Of a DNA stretch of 64,000 nt, positions 1 through 10,977 are shown in pieces. The translations under genes and the position numbers were made by a program. The number at the start of each line of letters is the position of its first letter. The stretch's first letter is position 1. The notes under the pieces were generated by a model. It made no database searches. It was given only the letters and a program-made list of their open reading frames with translations, and was not told the origin of the DNA. The stretch is taken from assembly GCA_000720845.1 (NCBI GenBank), contig JODU01000012.1:310001-374000 (forward strand), given 5' to 3'. The DNA comes from Kitasatospora aureofaciens (GTDB lineage Bacteria > Actinomycetota > Actinomycetes > Streptomycetales > Streptomycetaceae).

Positions 1-651
1 GAGCATGGTGCTCCGGAGATACCGTCCGTCGTCGCTCCCCGGATACGCCCGCTCGCAGGACGCGTCGGGGAGCACGCGCACACGCGCCGCGTGCAGGCCG
101 TTCGCGTAGTCACCGGCTCCGGAGGTGTCGCCCCAGCCGTAGACCAGGGCCCCGGTGTCCGGCGCGTACGCGGGGTCGCCTTCCGCCGCCATCCCTACGA
201 CCGAGCCGGCGGGAAGGGCTTCGGAGAGGGTGAGCACCGCGAAGTCGCCGGCGTTGCTGTTGTCGTCGTGCCCCGGATTCACCCACACGGAGCGGACGGG
301 GATCTCCTGGCCCTGGTCCGACAGCAGGTCGGTGCGGCCGGCGATGATCTTCAGGTCGCCCACCTGGTCCGGCGGCGACCCGAGCACCTCTTCCCCCAGG
401 CAGTGGGCCGCCGTGAGAACGGTGGTCCGGCCGACGGCCACTCCCCCGCAGAACTGCCCCGCTCTCGTACCCCCGAACCGGTCACGACTGGACAGGGCGA
501 CGGTCCACGGGCTGTCGGACACTTCTACCGGGAATCCTCCGACGACGATGCTGTCGGCGGCCGCGGGGGCGGCGGACCCCAGCGGTATCGCGGTCGCCGC
601 GGCCGCCAGCACCAGCGGCCGGGCCAGTGTCCGGGCAAAGAGACGACGCAT
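1..651 (-). CDS. Secreted trypsin-like serine protease (S1), 3' end outside the window
   Basis: Predicted extracellular serine endopeptidase of the chymotrypsin/trypsin family. The ATG at 651 follows a good GAGGAG ribosome site about 7 nt upstream. Residues 1-33 form a Sec signal peptide (Arg-rich start, Ala/Leu core, AAA cleavage site). The catalytic His lies in TAAHC (residue 83) and the Asp in NAGDFAV (residue 136). The frame stays open for 217 codons to the window edge, so the Ser region and the stop are not visible. An IVVGG-like sequence right after the signal peptide resembles the mature N-terminus of trypsins. It lies downstream of hrdB but is separated from it by a strong terminator, so it has its own promoter. 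Substrate unknown. Confidence 0.88.
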   Translation of the reverse strand, partial: MRRLFARTLARPLVLAAAATAIPLGSAAPAAADSIVVGGFPVEVSDSPWTVALSSRDRFGGTRAGQFCGGVAVGRTTVLTAAHCLGEEVLGSPPDQVGDLKIIAGRTDLLSDQGQEIPVRSVWVNPGHDDNSNAGDFAVLTLSEALPAGSVVGMAAEGDPAYAPDTGALVYGWGDTSGAGDYANGLHAARVRVLPDASCERAYPGSDDGRYLRSTML

Positions 652-732
652 GCGGGCTCCTCACTCCTAGGTGGTCATGGGACACCCAGAGTGATCCAGT
701 ACGCCGTGTCGCGCACCCGCTGCCCAGCGCGA

Positions 733-765
733 AGGCCCGGTTCCGCACCTGGCGGAACCGGGCCT
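733..765 (-). terminator. Intrinsic terminator downstream of hrdB
   Basis: A perfect 14-bp GC-rich stem (733-746 with 752-765) closes a 5-nt loop, about 40 nt after the hrdB stop. There is no U-tract, as is usual for Streptomyces terminators. Confidence 0.8.
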
Positions 766-801
766 CGTCGCTCGTACGACGCTCGTACCGACTACCGCGG
801 T

Positions 802-2337
802 CTAGTCGAGGTAGTCGCGCAGCACCTGGGAACGCGACGGGTGCCGCAGCTTCGACATGGTCTTCGACTCGATCTGGCGGATGCGCTCACGCGTGACGCC
901 GTACACCTTGCCGATCTCGTCGAGGGTCTTCGGCTGACCGTCGGTGAGGCCGAAGCGCATGGAGACGACGCCTGCCTCGCGCTCGGACAGGGTGTCGAGC
1001 ACGGAGTGCAGCTGCTCCTGCAGGAGGGTGAAGCTGACCGCGTCGGCCGGGACGACCGCCTCGGAGTCCTCGATGAGGTCACCGAACTCGCTGTCGCCGT
1101 CCTCGCCCAGCGGGGTGTGCAGCGAGATGGGCTCGCGACCGTACTTCTGGACCTCGATGACCTTCTCCGGGGTCATGTCGAGCTCCTTGGCCAGCTCCTC
1201 CGGGGTGGGCTCGCGGCCCAGGTCCTGGAGCATCTGGCGCTGCACGCGCGCGAGCTTGTTGATGACCTCGACCATGTGCACCGGGATACGGATGGTGCGG
1301 GCCTGGTCGGCCATCGCGCGGGTGATCGCCTGACGGATCCACCAGGTGGCGTACGTGGAGAACTTGTAGCCCTTGGTGTAGTCGAACTTCTCCACGGCGC
1401 GGATCAGACCGAGGTTGCCCTCCTGGATGAGGTCCAGGAAGAGCATGCCGCGGCCGGTGTAGCGCTTGGCCAGCGAGACCACCAGGCGGAGGTTGGCCTC
1501 CAGCAGGTGGTTCTTGGCGCGGCGGCCGTCCTCGGCGATGATCTCCAGCTCGCGCTTGAGTTTGGGCGCGAGCTTGTCGGCATTCGCCAGCTTGTCCTCG
1601 GCGAACAGACCGGCCTCGATGCGCTTGGCGAGCTCGACCTCCTGCTCGGCGTTGAGCAGCGGGACCTTGCCGATCTGCTTGAGGTAGTCCTTGACCGGGT
1701 CGGCGGTGGCGCCGGCCGCGGCGACCTGCTGGGCCGGAGCGTCGTCCTCGTCCTCGTCGGAGAGCACGAACCCCGCGTTCTCGGTGCCCTCGGGCTCCTC
1801 CGTCGCGGCCTTCGGGTCCTCGGTCGTCTCCTCCTCGAGAAGCTCGCCGTCTTCCTTCTTGGCCGTGGTCTTCTTGGCCGCCGTCTTCTTGGCGGTCGCC
1901 TTCTTCGCCGTCGCCTTCTTGGCGGTCGTCTTCTTGGCCGCCGCCTTCTTGACGGGAGTCTCTTCTTCCTCGGCGGCGGGCTCGGTGGCGGGCGCCGCCG
2001 GGGCGGCGGGAGCGGTCGCCTTCCTGCTGGTCACCGTCTTGGCCGCGACCGTCTTCGTGGCGGTGCGCTTGGCGGGACTCTTCGCTGCGACGCTCTTGCG
2101 GGTGCGCTTGGGCTCTGCGGCACTGACCATCAGCGTCACACCCTCTTCCTCGAGGATCTGGTTGAGGCTGCGCAGTACGTTCTTCCACTGAGTGGCCGGA
2201 ATCTGGTCAGCTTCGAAGGCCCGACGCACGTCATCGCCGGCGATCTGCCCCTCAGCCTTTCCCCGCTCAATGAGCGCCATGACAGAGACGGACTCGGCGA
2301 TCTCCGGCGGGAGCGTACGGGATGTGCTGGCCGACAC
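802..2337 (-). CDS. hrdB: RNA polymerase principal (housekeeping) sigma factor HrdB
   Basis: Primary sigma-70 factor that directs RNA polymerase to vegetative promoters. The GTG at 2337 gives 511 aa, the length I recall for S. coelicolor HrdB; GAGAGG sits about 8 nt upstream, and a longer frame to 2448 has no ribosome site. Residues about 70-170 are the Lys/Ala-rich segment (repeats of the AAKKTTAKK type) followed by an acidic stretch typical of actinobacterial HrdB. Region 2 starts near residue 280 ([17 protein letters not shown], then [10 protein letters not shown]), and the region 4 helix-turn-helix is [20 protein letters not shown] near 465-484. The protein ends in LRDYLD as expected. Monocistronic between two strong terminators. 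Confidence 0.99.
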   Translation of the reverse strand: MSASTSRTLPPEIAESVSVMALIERGKAEGQIAGDDVRRAFEADQIPATQWKNVLRSLNQILEEEGVTLMVSAAEPKRTRKSVAAKSPAKRTATKTVAAKTVTSRKATAPAAPAAPATEPAAEEEETPVKKAAAKKTTAKKATAKKATAKKTAAKKTTAKKEDGELLEEETTEDPKAATEEPEGTENAGFVLSDEDEDDAPAQQVAAAGATADPVKDYLKQIGKVPLLNAEQEVELAKRIEAGLFAEDKLANADKLAPKLKRELEIIAEDGRRAKNHLLEANLRLVVSLAKRYTGRGMLFLDLIQEGNLGLIRAVEKFDYTKGYKFSTYATWWIRQAITRAMADQARTIRIPVHMVEVINKLARVQRQMLQDLGREPTPEELAKELDMTPEKVIEVQKYGREPISLHTPLGEDGDSEFGDLIEDSEAVVPADAVSFTLLQEQLHSVLDTLSEREAGVVSMRFGLTDGQPKTLDEIGKVYGVTRERIRQIESKTMSKLRHPSRSQVLRDYLD

Positions 2338-2486
2338 GAACAACCTCTCGGAACGTTGAAAAACGGCTTCCGGCCCCGTCCACGGCGGACAGGAGCCGAC
2401 CACCGGCTTGGGAATGGGCCGACGGTGCGGGCGGGCCGGGAGATGCACAGCGCCGTGAACGGCGTCCGTATTCCCTCCGCGGCTGT

Positions 2487-2513
2487 CACCTCTTAGGTCA
2501 TCGTGTTGTTCCC
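2487..2513 (-). promoter_or_regulatory. Candidate SigR-type promoter of hrdB
   Basis: On the minus strand GGGAAC is followed after 18 nt by GTG, close to the SigR consensus GGAAT-N18-GTT (two mismatches). Transcription would start about 140 nt before the hrdB GTG. It is established that S. coelicolor hrdB has a SigR-dependent promoter; assigning this site is inference. Confidence 0.45.
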
Positions 2514-2623
2514 AAGAGCGTTACGCCCAATCCGCGTGGCCCGAGTCACACCCCGTAAACGATCAAAATCGGTCAAATATGGATGAACAAGGTCATCGGT
2601 TCATGCGTCCCGGCCACACCGGG

Positions 2624-2649
2624 AAGGAGCTCAGCCAAGGAGCTCAGCC
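2624..2649. repeat. Two tandem copies of a 13-bp repeat
   Basis: AAGGAGCTCAGCC occurs twice head to tail in the 440-bp gap between whiH and hrdB, just before the whiH terminator. Each copy contains the palindrome GAGCTC. No function assigned. Confidence 0.7.
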
Positions 2650-2660
2650 TCTCATCACAC

Positions 2661-2704
2661 CGTCGGACCCCGCGGAACCATGAGCGGTTCCGCGGGGTCC
2701 GACG
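2661..2704 (-). terminator. Strong terminator downstream of whiH
   Basis: A perfect 19-bp inverted repeat (2661-2679 and 2686-2704) with a 6-nt loop, 74 nt after the whiH stop. It insulates hrdB from whiH transcription. Confidence 0.88.
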
Positions 2705-2777
2705 GTGACGGCGGCGTCCGGCCACTGCCACAGGAGGGGTTTGGCGTGCCCGGACCGCGCCGTTCCGGCGGAGGCGC

Positions 2778-3665
2778 TCAGTGCTCGCGAGGGGCGGGCA
2801 CCACGCGTTCCACCTCGGGGTGGACGGTCAGAAGTTGACGCATGGCCGCCTCGGCCGCCGCGCCGTCGCCGGTGGCGAGGGCGTCGACGATCCTGCCGTG
2901 CTGCGCGATCGACACGTCGTTCGGCCGGTCACAGTCCGTGACCGGGCCGCCGGAGACGTGGAGGGCGGCGGAGACGATCCCGGAGAGGTGGTCCAGCATG
3001 CGGTTGCCCGCGATCTGGATGAGCAGGGAGTGGAACTCGGCATCGGCGCGCGAGAAGGTGAGCGCGTCGCCCTGCCCCATGGCGTGGCCCATGATCCCGA
3101 CCATGTCGGAGAGCCGCTGCTGGATGTCCTCGCGTCCGTGCCCGGCGGCCAGTCGCGCGGCGAGCGGCTCGATCGTCCAGCGCAGTTCGCTCAGCTCGCG
3201 GCGCTGGTCGTCGCGCTGCGGGCCGAAGGCACGCCATTCGATGATGTCCGGATCCAGGAGGTTCCAGTCACTGACGGGACGCACCCGGGTACCGACATTG
3301 GGGCGGGCGCTGACCAGCCCCTTCGCCTCCAGCACGCGGAGGGACTCACGCACTACGGTGCGGGAGACCTCGAAGCGCTGTCCGATCTCCTCGGGCACCA
3401 GTGGGCGGTCTGCACCCAGGTCGCCGGAAACGATCATCTGGCCAAGCTGCTGGACGAGTTGCCCGTGCAGTCCGCGGCCACGGTTGCCCGCGGTGCGCCG
3501 GCCCACGCGGCCCAGCTCGGGCTCCACCCCTTCCCAGGAGGGCGCACCGACGCGGTCGACGGCGGGCGTCTCCGCGTACGGGTAGCGGTCGAGTTCGCCC
3601 GGGTTCGCGAGGCCGGAGTCGGCGGAACGGGCGGCGGTCATCATGGTGTGCGCAAGGGTACTCAC
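2778..3665 (-). CDS. whiH: Sporulation transcription factor WhiH (GntR/FadR family)
   Basis: DNA-binding regulator needed for sporulation septation in aerial hyphae. The GTG at 3665 (product VSTLAHTMMT..., 295 aa) has AAAGGATG just upstream; the open frame runs on to 3797, but that part precedes the likely promoter and has no ribosome site. The N-terminal GntR winged helix spans about residues 65-145 (EEIGQRFEVSRTVVRESLRV helix-turn-helix), followed by a FadR-type all-helical FCD domain with conserved D/H positions (RADAEFHSLL, QHGRIVDAL) that often bind a metal or carboxylate. Position next to hrdB supports the assignment. A stand-alone gene with its own terminator. Confidence 0.95.
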   Translation of the reverse strand: MSTLAHTMMTAARSADSGLANPGELDRYPYAETPAVDRVGAPSWEGVEPELGRVGRRTAGNRGRGLHGQLVQQLGQMIVSGDLGADRPLVPEEIGQRFEVSRTVVRESLRVLEAKGLVSARPNVGTRVRPVSDWNLLDPDIIEWRAFGPQRDDQRRELSELRWTIEPLAARLAAGHGREDIQQRLSDMVGIMGHAMGQGDALTFSRADAEFHSLLIQIAGNRMLDHLSGIVSAALHVSGGPVTDCDRPNDVSIAQHGRIVDALATGDGAAAEAAMRQLLTVHPEVERVVPAPREH

Positions 3666-3749
3666 GCATCCTTTGTCGGCGCTCGCCCCAACTCCCTTGA
3701 GGTCTTTGGTGAAAAGCACACGAAAGGGTGATCGCTCACCCCGTCGCAA

Positions 3750-3765
3750 TTGACGCCTTATCGGA
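3750..3765 (-). promoter_or_regulatory. Candidate WhiG-type -10 element of whiH
   Basis: The minus strand carries TCCGATAA at 3765-3758, one mismatch from the WhiG/FliA-type -10 GCCGATAA. The transcript would begin near 3750, about 85 nt before the GTG. whiH is known to depend on sigma WhiG in S. coelicolor. A convincing -35 (TAAA) is not visible. Confidence 0.4.
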
Positions 3766-3828
3766 AAGAAATGGGCTTTCCCCGGGGAGTTGCGCACACG
3801 GTCGGAACGGAAGGTGGGGCAGGCGCCC

Positions 3829-5841
3829 TCAAACCCTGCTGCGCAGGGTCATCAGCAGATAGGCGCAGAGCAGAGCGGTCAGCGACAACGTCATTGCACC
3901 GCCGACCGGTTGGGCGATCAGGCGCAGAACCTCGGCCAGGTACCGCTCACCGCCGAACGGCCACTGGGTCAGCAGGACTTCGCGCACCCGCATCGGGAAC
4001 CCGGCGGCCGTCCGTACGGACGGACCCGCCCAGACCTTCTGTACGAGCGGTACGACGACGACCGGGACGGCGACCACGGCCGCCAGCCCGGCGGTGGTGG
4101 ACCGGAAGACACCCGCGGCGAGCACTCCGGACCAGGCACACCCGACGACGAGCCCGAGCCAACCGGCGCTCAGCGCGGGCCAGTCCGCGGGGACCTCCGC
4201 GAGCTCCGGACCGTAGAGGAGACGGAGCACCTCGGCGTCGCAGCCCACCGTCAGGGCGGCCAGCAGGAGTGCGGCCGCCGCGGAGACGAGGAGTTTGGCG
4301 GTCAGCAGCCCCATGCGGCGGGGGACGGTGCCGCGGTCCGCCGCCAGGGCGGGGTGACGGAACTCGTCACCGAAGGCGAGGGCGCCGAGCAGCCCCGCGC
4401 CGAGCGCCGCGGGCGGCAGCGGGAGCTCCCGCGGCCACGCGGCCAGGAGCCGCGGCTGCGGGGTGTGTCCGACACGGGCGAGGACCACGGCGGTGACGGC
4501 GGACACGAGGAGCACGACCGCACCGGTGACGAACCCGGTGCGGATACCCGTCGCGCGACGGAGTTCGTAGCGCAGTGGACGGAGCGGGCTGGGAGCGGAG
4601 CGGACGGAGATGGGGGGCGGAAGCGTGGCGGCCGCTTCCCGGGCCGTCGCCCTGCCGGAGGCGAGGCCGCTGGACGGGCGCGGTGCTGGGTGCGGGGCGG
4701 CGTCGGGCGCGGAGGGCCCGGGAGGCCCGGGAGGCCCGGAAGGCCCGGGGTGGCGGACGGGGACGAGGGCTTGGCGGGGGCCGGGGGTTCTGCGCAGGAC
4801 GGTCCCGGGTGCGGAGCCGTCCGGGTCCCCGGCCGTGTCCGCGGCTGGGCCTTGCTCCGTCACGGACGACGGACGCGGCGTACTGAGCGTCTCGGTGTCC
4901 TGAGCGTGGTCGCCGTCCGGCTCGCGTCGCTCCTGCTGCCGGGCCGCTGGGATCTCACCGGCTCCGGGACCCATGTCACCGACCTCGTCGGCCAGTTGGT
5001 GGACGAGGATCCCGTGCCGGAAAGCCGTTTCACCGATGTCGGCACACGTACTGCCGTAGACCGCGAGCCGGTTGCCGCCCTCGCGGACCACCTCGACGGA
5101 GCGGCGTGCCGTGCGGGCCTCCTTCGTCACCAGCGCGGCGAGGCGGGCGGCGTGCGGGCTGCGTACGGCGACGCGGGGCCGCAGCCGGGTACGGGAGTAC
5201 TCCGCCGCCTCCTGGTCGGCGACGACTCTGCCCCGCTCCAGCGTGACGACGTGGTCGGCGCTGCGCGCGGCCTCCTTGGGGTCCGCCGTGCTGAACAGGA
5301 CCGTGCCGCCCTGGGCGGCATGGGCGCGCAGGGCGCCGTGCAGCCGTCGGGCGTCCTGGGCGGAGAGTGCGCCGGCCGGGTCGTCGAGGATCAGGGTGTG
5401 CGGGTCGGGGACCAGCGCGCAGGCCAGTCCGAGGCGTCGGTCCATGCCGCGGGAGAGGGTGCCGAGGCGTTCGTCGCGCAGGTTCAGGAGATCGAGCGAC
5501 TCCAGCACCTCGTCCGCCCGGCCGACGGATACGCCGGCCGCCGCGCACAGCATGCGGAGATGGCCGCGCACCGTACGGGCGGGGTGGCCCGGCACGTCCC
5601 CCAGCAGCACGCCCACCTCGCGCGAGGGGTGGGCGATGCGGTGCAGGGGGCGGCCTCTGAAGTAGGTGAGACCACGGCCCTGTTGGAGTTCGAGCATGAG
5701 CCTGAGTGCCGTCGTCTTGCCGGCGCCCGATGCTCCGAGCAGCGCGGTGACGCGGCCCGCGCGCGCCTCGAACGAGACGTCGTCGACGGCGGGCGGAAGC
5801 TCCTTGCGAGGGTTGCTGGTCAGTCCGAAGGCCTGGATCAC
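3829..5841 (-). CDS. ABC transporter, ATPase and permease fused in one chain
   Basis: Predicted membrane ABC-2-type exporter half or regulator, 670 aa. The GTG at 5841 is chosen because a -10-like TATTCT lies 7 nt upstream and there is no ribosome site, suggesting a leaderless mRNA. The ATPase domain fills residues 1-230: Walker A GASGAGKTT, signature LSRGMDRR, Walker B LILDDP. Two catalytic positions deviate: the usual Glu after Walker B is Asp, and the H-loop His is Ala (FSTADPKEA). A poorly structured Pro/Gly-rich linker follows (about 300-420, PGPSGPPGPPGPS), then about six hydrophobic segments to the C-terminus. Transported substrate unknown; no partner gene is adjacent. Confidence 0.82.
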   Translation of the reverse strand: MIQAFGLTSNPRKELPPAVDDVSFEARAGRVTALLGASGAGKTTALRLMLELQQGRGLTYFRGRPLHRIAHPSREVGVLLGDVPGHPARTVRGHLRMLCAAAGVSVGRADEVLESLDLLNLRDERLGTLSRGMDRRLGLACALVPDPHTLILDDPAGALSAQDARRLHGALRAHAAQGGTVLFSTADPKEAARSADHVVTLERGRVVADQEAAEYSRTRLRPRVAVRSPHAARLAALVTKEARTARRSVEVVREGGNRLAVYGSTCADIGETAFRHGILVHQLADEVGDMGPGAGEIPAARQQERREPDGDHAQDTETLSTPRPSSVTEQGPAADTAGDPDGSAPGTVLRRTPGPRQALVPVRHPGPSGPPGPPGPSAPDAAPHPAPRPSSGLASGRATAREAAATLPPPISVRSAPSPLRPLRYELRRATGIRTGFVTGAVVLLVSAVTAVVLARVGHTPQPRLLAAWPRELPLPPAALGAGLLGALAFGDEFRHPALAADRGTVPRRMGLLTAKLLVSAAAALLLAALTVGCDAEVLRLLYGPELAEVPADWPALSAGWLGLVVGCAWSGVLAAGVFRSTTAGLAAVVAVPVVVVPLVQKVWAGPSVRTAAGFPMRVREVLLTQWPFGGERYLAEVLRLIAQPVGGAMTLSLTALLCAYLLMTLRSRV

Positions 5842-5848
5842 CTGTAGC

Positions 5849-5854
5849 AGAATA
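5849..5854 (-). promoter_or_regulatory. -10 element of the ABC gene (leaderless)
   Basis: TATTCT on the minus strand ends 7 nt before the GTG at 5841, placing the transcription start on or next to the start codon. The -35 is poor. Confidence 0.5.
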
Positions 5855-5896
5855 GCGTGTGATATCCGTTTTTTCGGGCATCGCACCAGCCCGGCG

Positions 5897-6655
5897 TCAT
5901 ACCTCGGGGCGGAGCATCGGGGGGTTGAGGAGGGTCGCGCCGCCCGCACGGAAGAGCTGGGCGGGACGGCCGCCCTGGCGGGTGGTCGTCCCGCCGGTCG
6001 GGACGAGGAAGCCCGGAGTGCCCGTCACCTTCCGGTGGAAGTTGCGAGGATCGAGCGCCACGCTCCACACCGCCTCGTAGACACGGCGCAGCTCGCCCAC
6101 GGTGAACTCGGGCGGGCAGAAGGCGGTGGCCAGGGACGAGTATTCGATCTTGGAGCGGGCTCGCTCCACCCCGTCGGCCAGAATCCGCGCGTGGTCGAAG
6201 GCGAGCGGGGCCGCCCCCTCGCCGGCACGGCCGTAGCCGCTCTGTTCCAGCAGTTCCTCGACCGGGGCCCAGCGGGCGTTGCTGGCGTCACCGCCCGCTC
6301 GCGGTGCGGGGAGGTCCGGGGCGAGCGCGAGGTGCGCGACGCTGACCACCCGCATGCGGGGGTCGCGCCCTGGGTCTCCGTATGTCGCGAGCTGCTCCAG
6401 GTGGGCGCCGTTGTCCTGGTTCGGCGCGGCCGGGTCGTGGACGCACAGCCCGGTCTCCTCGGCCAGCTCCCGCGCCGCCGCCTGCGCCAGGTCCTCGTCG
6501 GCCCGTACGAACCCGCCGGGCAGGGCCCACCGGCCCTGGAACGGAGGCTCACCCCTGCGCACCGCCAGCGCGCACAGGGAGTGGCGACGCACGGTCAGCA
6601 CGACCAGGTCCACAGTGACGGCAAAGGGGGGAAAGGCTGACGGGTCGTAGGGCAT
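5897..6655 (-). CDS. NUDIX hydrolase/regulator with C-terminal winged helix (NrtR-like)
   Basis: The ATG at 6655 gives 252 aa (MPYDPSAFPPFAVTVD). Residues about 10-160 are a NUDIX fold with a complete Nudix box (G-x5-E-x7-REL-x-EE-x-GL near residues 46-68), so pyrophosphatase activity on a nucleoside-diphosphate derivative such as ADP-ribose is possible. The C-terminal 80 residues (FTVGELRRVYEAVW, then NFHRKVTGTPGFLVPTG) match the winged-helix tail of NrtR-type NAD-metabolism regulators. A TATGAT box ends 6 nt before the ATG, and an imperfect palindrome covers the spacer, which fits autoregulation by a leaderless transcript. Whether it acts as enzyme, repressor or both cannot be told from sequence. 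Confidence 0.85.
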   Translation of the reverse strand: MPYDPSAFPPFAVTVDLVVLTVRRHSLCALAVRRGEPPFQGRWALPGGFVRADEDLAQAAARELAEETGLCVHDPAAPNQDNGAHLEQLATYGDPGRDPRMRVVSVAHLALAPDLPAPRAGGDASNARWAPVEELLEQSGYGRAGEGAAPLAFDHARILADGVERARSKIEYSSLATAFCPPEFTVGELRRVYEAVWSVALDPRNFHRKVTGTPGFLVPTGGTTTRQGGRPAQLFRAGGATLLNPPMLRPEV

Positions 6656-6662
6656 GCGGCGA

Positions 6663-6686
6663 TCATAGTCGTCTGCCTGACGATAA
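6663..6686 (-). promoter_or_regulatory. -10 box and palindrome before the NUDIX gene
   Basis: TATGAT lies directly before the ATG. Upstream, TCGTC and GACGA arms flank AGGCA (minus strand) inside the -35/-10 spacer, a position typical of an autorepressor operator. Confidence 0.45.
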
Positions 6687-6859
6687 ACACTCCCTTCGCC
6701 AACCACCGGGGGGACGGATCCGCTTCTCTCCGACCTGCGTCCCGCCGCTCGTTCCCGCGGGCCGCGCGAGGGGGCGTCGCACCAGGTCAGGCAGGTGATG
6801 TCGGCAAGGTGGCCGCCCCGTGGCACCCGCGTACCTTCCCAAGGCCGCGGCCACCCGTC

Positions 6860-8422
6860 TCAGGGGCATTCGCTCCCTCCTTGGCTCCCGTGCTCCGCCG
6901 TACCCGCCCCGTCCGGACGCGTCCCCTTCCGGCCCGTGCTCCGGCCCGTGGCCGGTGTCCCCGAGGTGTGCGGGCGCCTCCGGTCCGCCCGTGCGGCCCC
7001 AGGGTGGCGGGCACCGGAAGGGGTGCGGGGACGCATGACCCCGTTGCCCGGCTCGCGGCCCTGTGCCCGCACGCGGCGGGGGACGGCGTGGGGCGGCGGG
7101 GCGAGCGAAGCAGTGCGGCTCCGGCTGCCGGGCGGTGAGGCCGCCGGGGCCCGGGCGGGCTCCCCGGACGGTCCGCCGCCGTGTGCGTCGTCGTCCGCGG
7201 CGGCGTCTCCCGCGCCTCCACCGCCTTCCCCGCCCTCGCGCAGGCAGCGGCGGATCGACTCGGGGTCGAGGCCCTCGTTGCACGCCTGGTGCAGGAGCCG
7301 GGCGAAGAGGTAGTCGGGATCCGCGCCGAGGGCCATGGCCAGCGCCTCCCGCGCCTCCAGTTCGTCACCGGTGGACCAGGCGACCCAGCCCGCGAGGGTG
7401 AGGGGCGCGGCCGCGTGTTCGCCGTACGGGCCGACGCAGCGTCGGGCCAGGGCCCGCCAGAGGCGCATCGCGGGGGCGGCCGCGTCGCCCTCCATCCACG
7501 CGGCGGCGCGGTCGCGTGTCGTACGGTCCTGAAGTCCCAGGATCAGCGCCGCCGCCTCGTCGTGTCCCAGCAACTGGTCGTCACGCAGGTCCTGGGCCGG
7601 AACGCCGGACACGGGCGGGGCCTCGGCGAGGCGTCGCATGATCCGCTCCGCCGCCTCCAGCGTCTCCTCGGCCACCTCCGCGCGGCCTTCGGCGTCGAGG
7701 ATCCGGGAGACCAGCGGCACGGCGGCCGCGTCCAGGGCCGCCGCCTGCGCGATCACGCCCGCGCCCTCCCTGGGCAGCATCCTGGCCCGCAGCTCGCTGA
7801 GGGATCCGCGCACCTGGACACCGGCGTAGGTGGCCGCCGCGGCCAGCACGGACGTACCCGGCAGTCCCATGGAGAGGCCCTCGGCAGGGCAGCAGGCCTC
7901 TTCGTCGCAGCAGTACGACCAGAAGCGCCCGTCCGAGATGCACAGTGCTTCGACGACGGGGATGTCGAGGGCACCGCACTCGACGCGCAGCTTCTGGGCC
8001 AGCGGCCGCAGTCGTTCCATCACGTCCCGGCCGGTCTCACCCCTGCCCGGTTCCTGGCAGAGGTAGGCGACCATCTGCTCGGGCCGCACTCCGCGCCGCT
8101 CGCTTCCGGTCACCAGCCCGTGGACCAGTTGCCCGGCCGCTCCCGCCCAGTCGTCCGGGCTCGCCGGGATGCCGAGCCGTGCGCGGCCGCCGAACCGGCC
8201 CCGCCCGTCCCTGTCACGCAGGGCGGCCAGGACGATGCTGTCCTCGGGGCGGTATCCGAGCAGGTACGGCAGGGCGTCGGCGAGTTCGCCGGGGGTCCGC
8301 AGGGTGACCTGGTGTTCGTCTCCGGCGCTCTCGTGCGGGGCGCGGGGAGTCCGGCCCGGCCGTGGGGCCTGCGAGATGTCGCCGTTCTCGGAGGGGCCGG
8401 TCGTTTCGCTGTGGTTCGTCAT
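6860..8422 (-). CDS. DUF4192-containing protein with a long disordered C-terminal tail
   Basis: Conserved actinobacterial protein of unknown function, 520 aa from the ATG at 8422. After about 35 polar residues the DUF4192 core begins (VTLRTPGELADALPYLLGYRPEDSIVL is the diagnostic start, near residue 40) and runs to about residue 400. It contains a Cys-rich loop (YCCDEEACCPAEG) near residue 185 and a TPR-like segment in which amino acids such as LARRCVGPYG and ALAMALGADPDYLFARLLHQ recur. The last 120 residues are Gly/Pro/Arg-rich and probably disordered. It lies 107 bp after the RecQ-like gene on the same strand and may be co-transcribed with it. No catalytic motif is recognised. Confidence 0.85.
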   Translation of the reverse strand: MTNHSETTGPSENGDISQAPRPGRTPRAPHESAGDEHQVTLRTPGELADALPYLLGYRPEDSIVLAALRDRDGRGRFGGRARLGIPASPDDWAGAAGQLVHGLVTGSERRGVRPEQMVAYLCQEPGRGETGRDVMERLRPLAQKLRVECGALDIPVVEALCISDGRFWSYCCDEEACCPAEGLSMGLPGTSVLAAAATYAGVQVRGSLSELRARMLPREGAGVIAQAAALDAAAVPLVSRILDAEGRAEVAEETLEAAERIMRRLAEAPPVSGVPAQDLRDDQLLGHDEAAALILGLQDRTTRDRAAAWMEGDAAAPAMRLWRALARRCVGPYGEHAAAPLTLAGWVAWSTGDELEAREALAMALGADPDYLFARLLHQACNEGLDPESIRRCLREGGEGGGGAGDAAADDDAHGGGPSGEPARAPAASPPGSRSRTASLAPPPHAVPRRVRAQGREPGNGVMRPRTPSGARHPGAARADRRRPHTSGTPATGRSTGRKGTRPDGAGTAEHGSQGGSECP

Positions 8423-8529
8423 GGCTCGACGATCTCGCGGATCGGAAAGTTCCGCTTTGCCCTGTGGATAACTGTCGGCAGGGGCACGTCACCTTGGCGA
8501 TCCCGGGACAACTCCGGGGACCCGAAGCC

Positions 8530-10689
<2,160 letters not shown>

Positions 10690-10977
10690 ACCCCCATGCA
10701 ACCCGATGCCACTGACAATCGGCGAATCCGGAACGGACCGTGACGCGTGCCGTGCCCCATGCGTCGCCCGGTGACACTCCGGGTAGGGATATAGAGCGCA
10801 CATCAGCCGATATGGGTCCCCGGTCTCAATTGCTCGTTGCCGCATCCCAGTTCGACAGGAAGAATTGAAGTCCGCTCCCCGCACGGCCCCTCCGTGACCC
10901 GGCAGGGCTTCGCTGTGGTGCGCGCTCCCCGAATCCGACCCTGCCCGCAGTGTGGGCGCGTAGCCGAAGGGAGGAAC

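Noticed and set aside
1861..1965. Repeat-like DNA within hrdB
   Set aside because: Reflects the [13 protein letters not shown] codon repeats of the known Lys/Ala-rich region, not an independent repeat element.
91..2496. Long plus-strand open frame opposite hrdB and the protease (801 codons)
   Set aside because: It is the antisense shadow of hrdB, with Leu/Gly/Arg runs and no ribosome site or domain.
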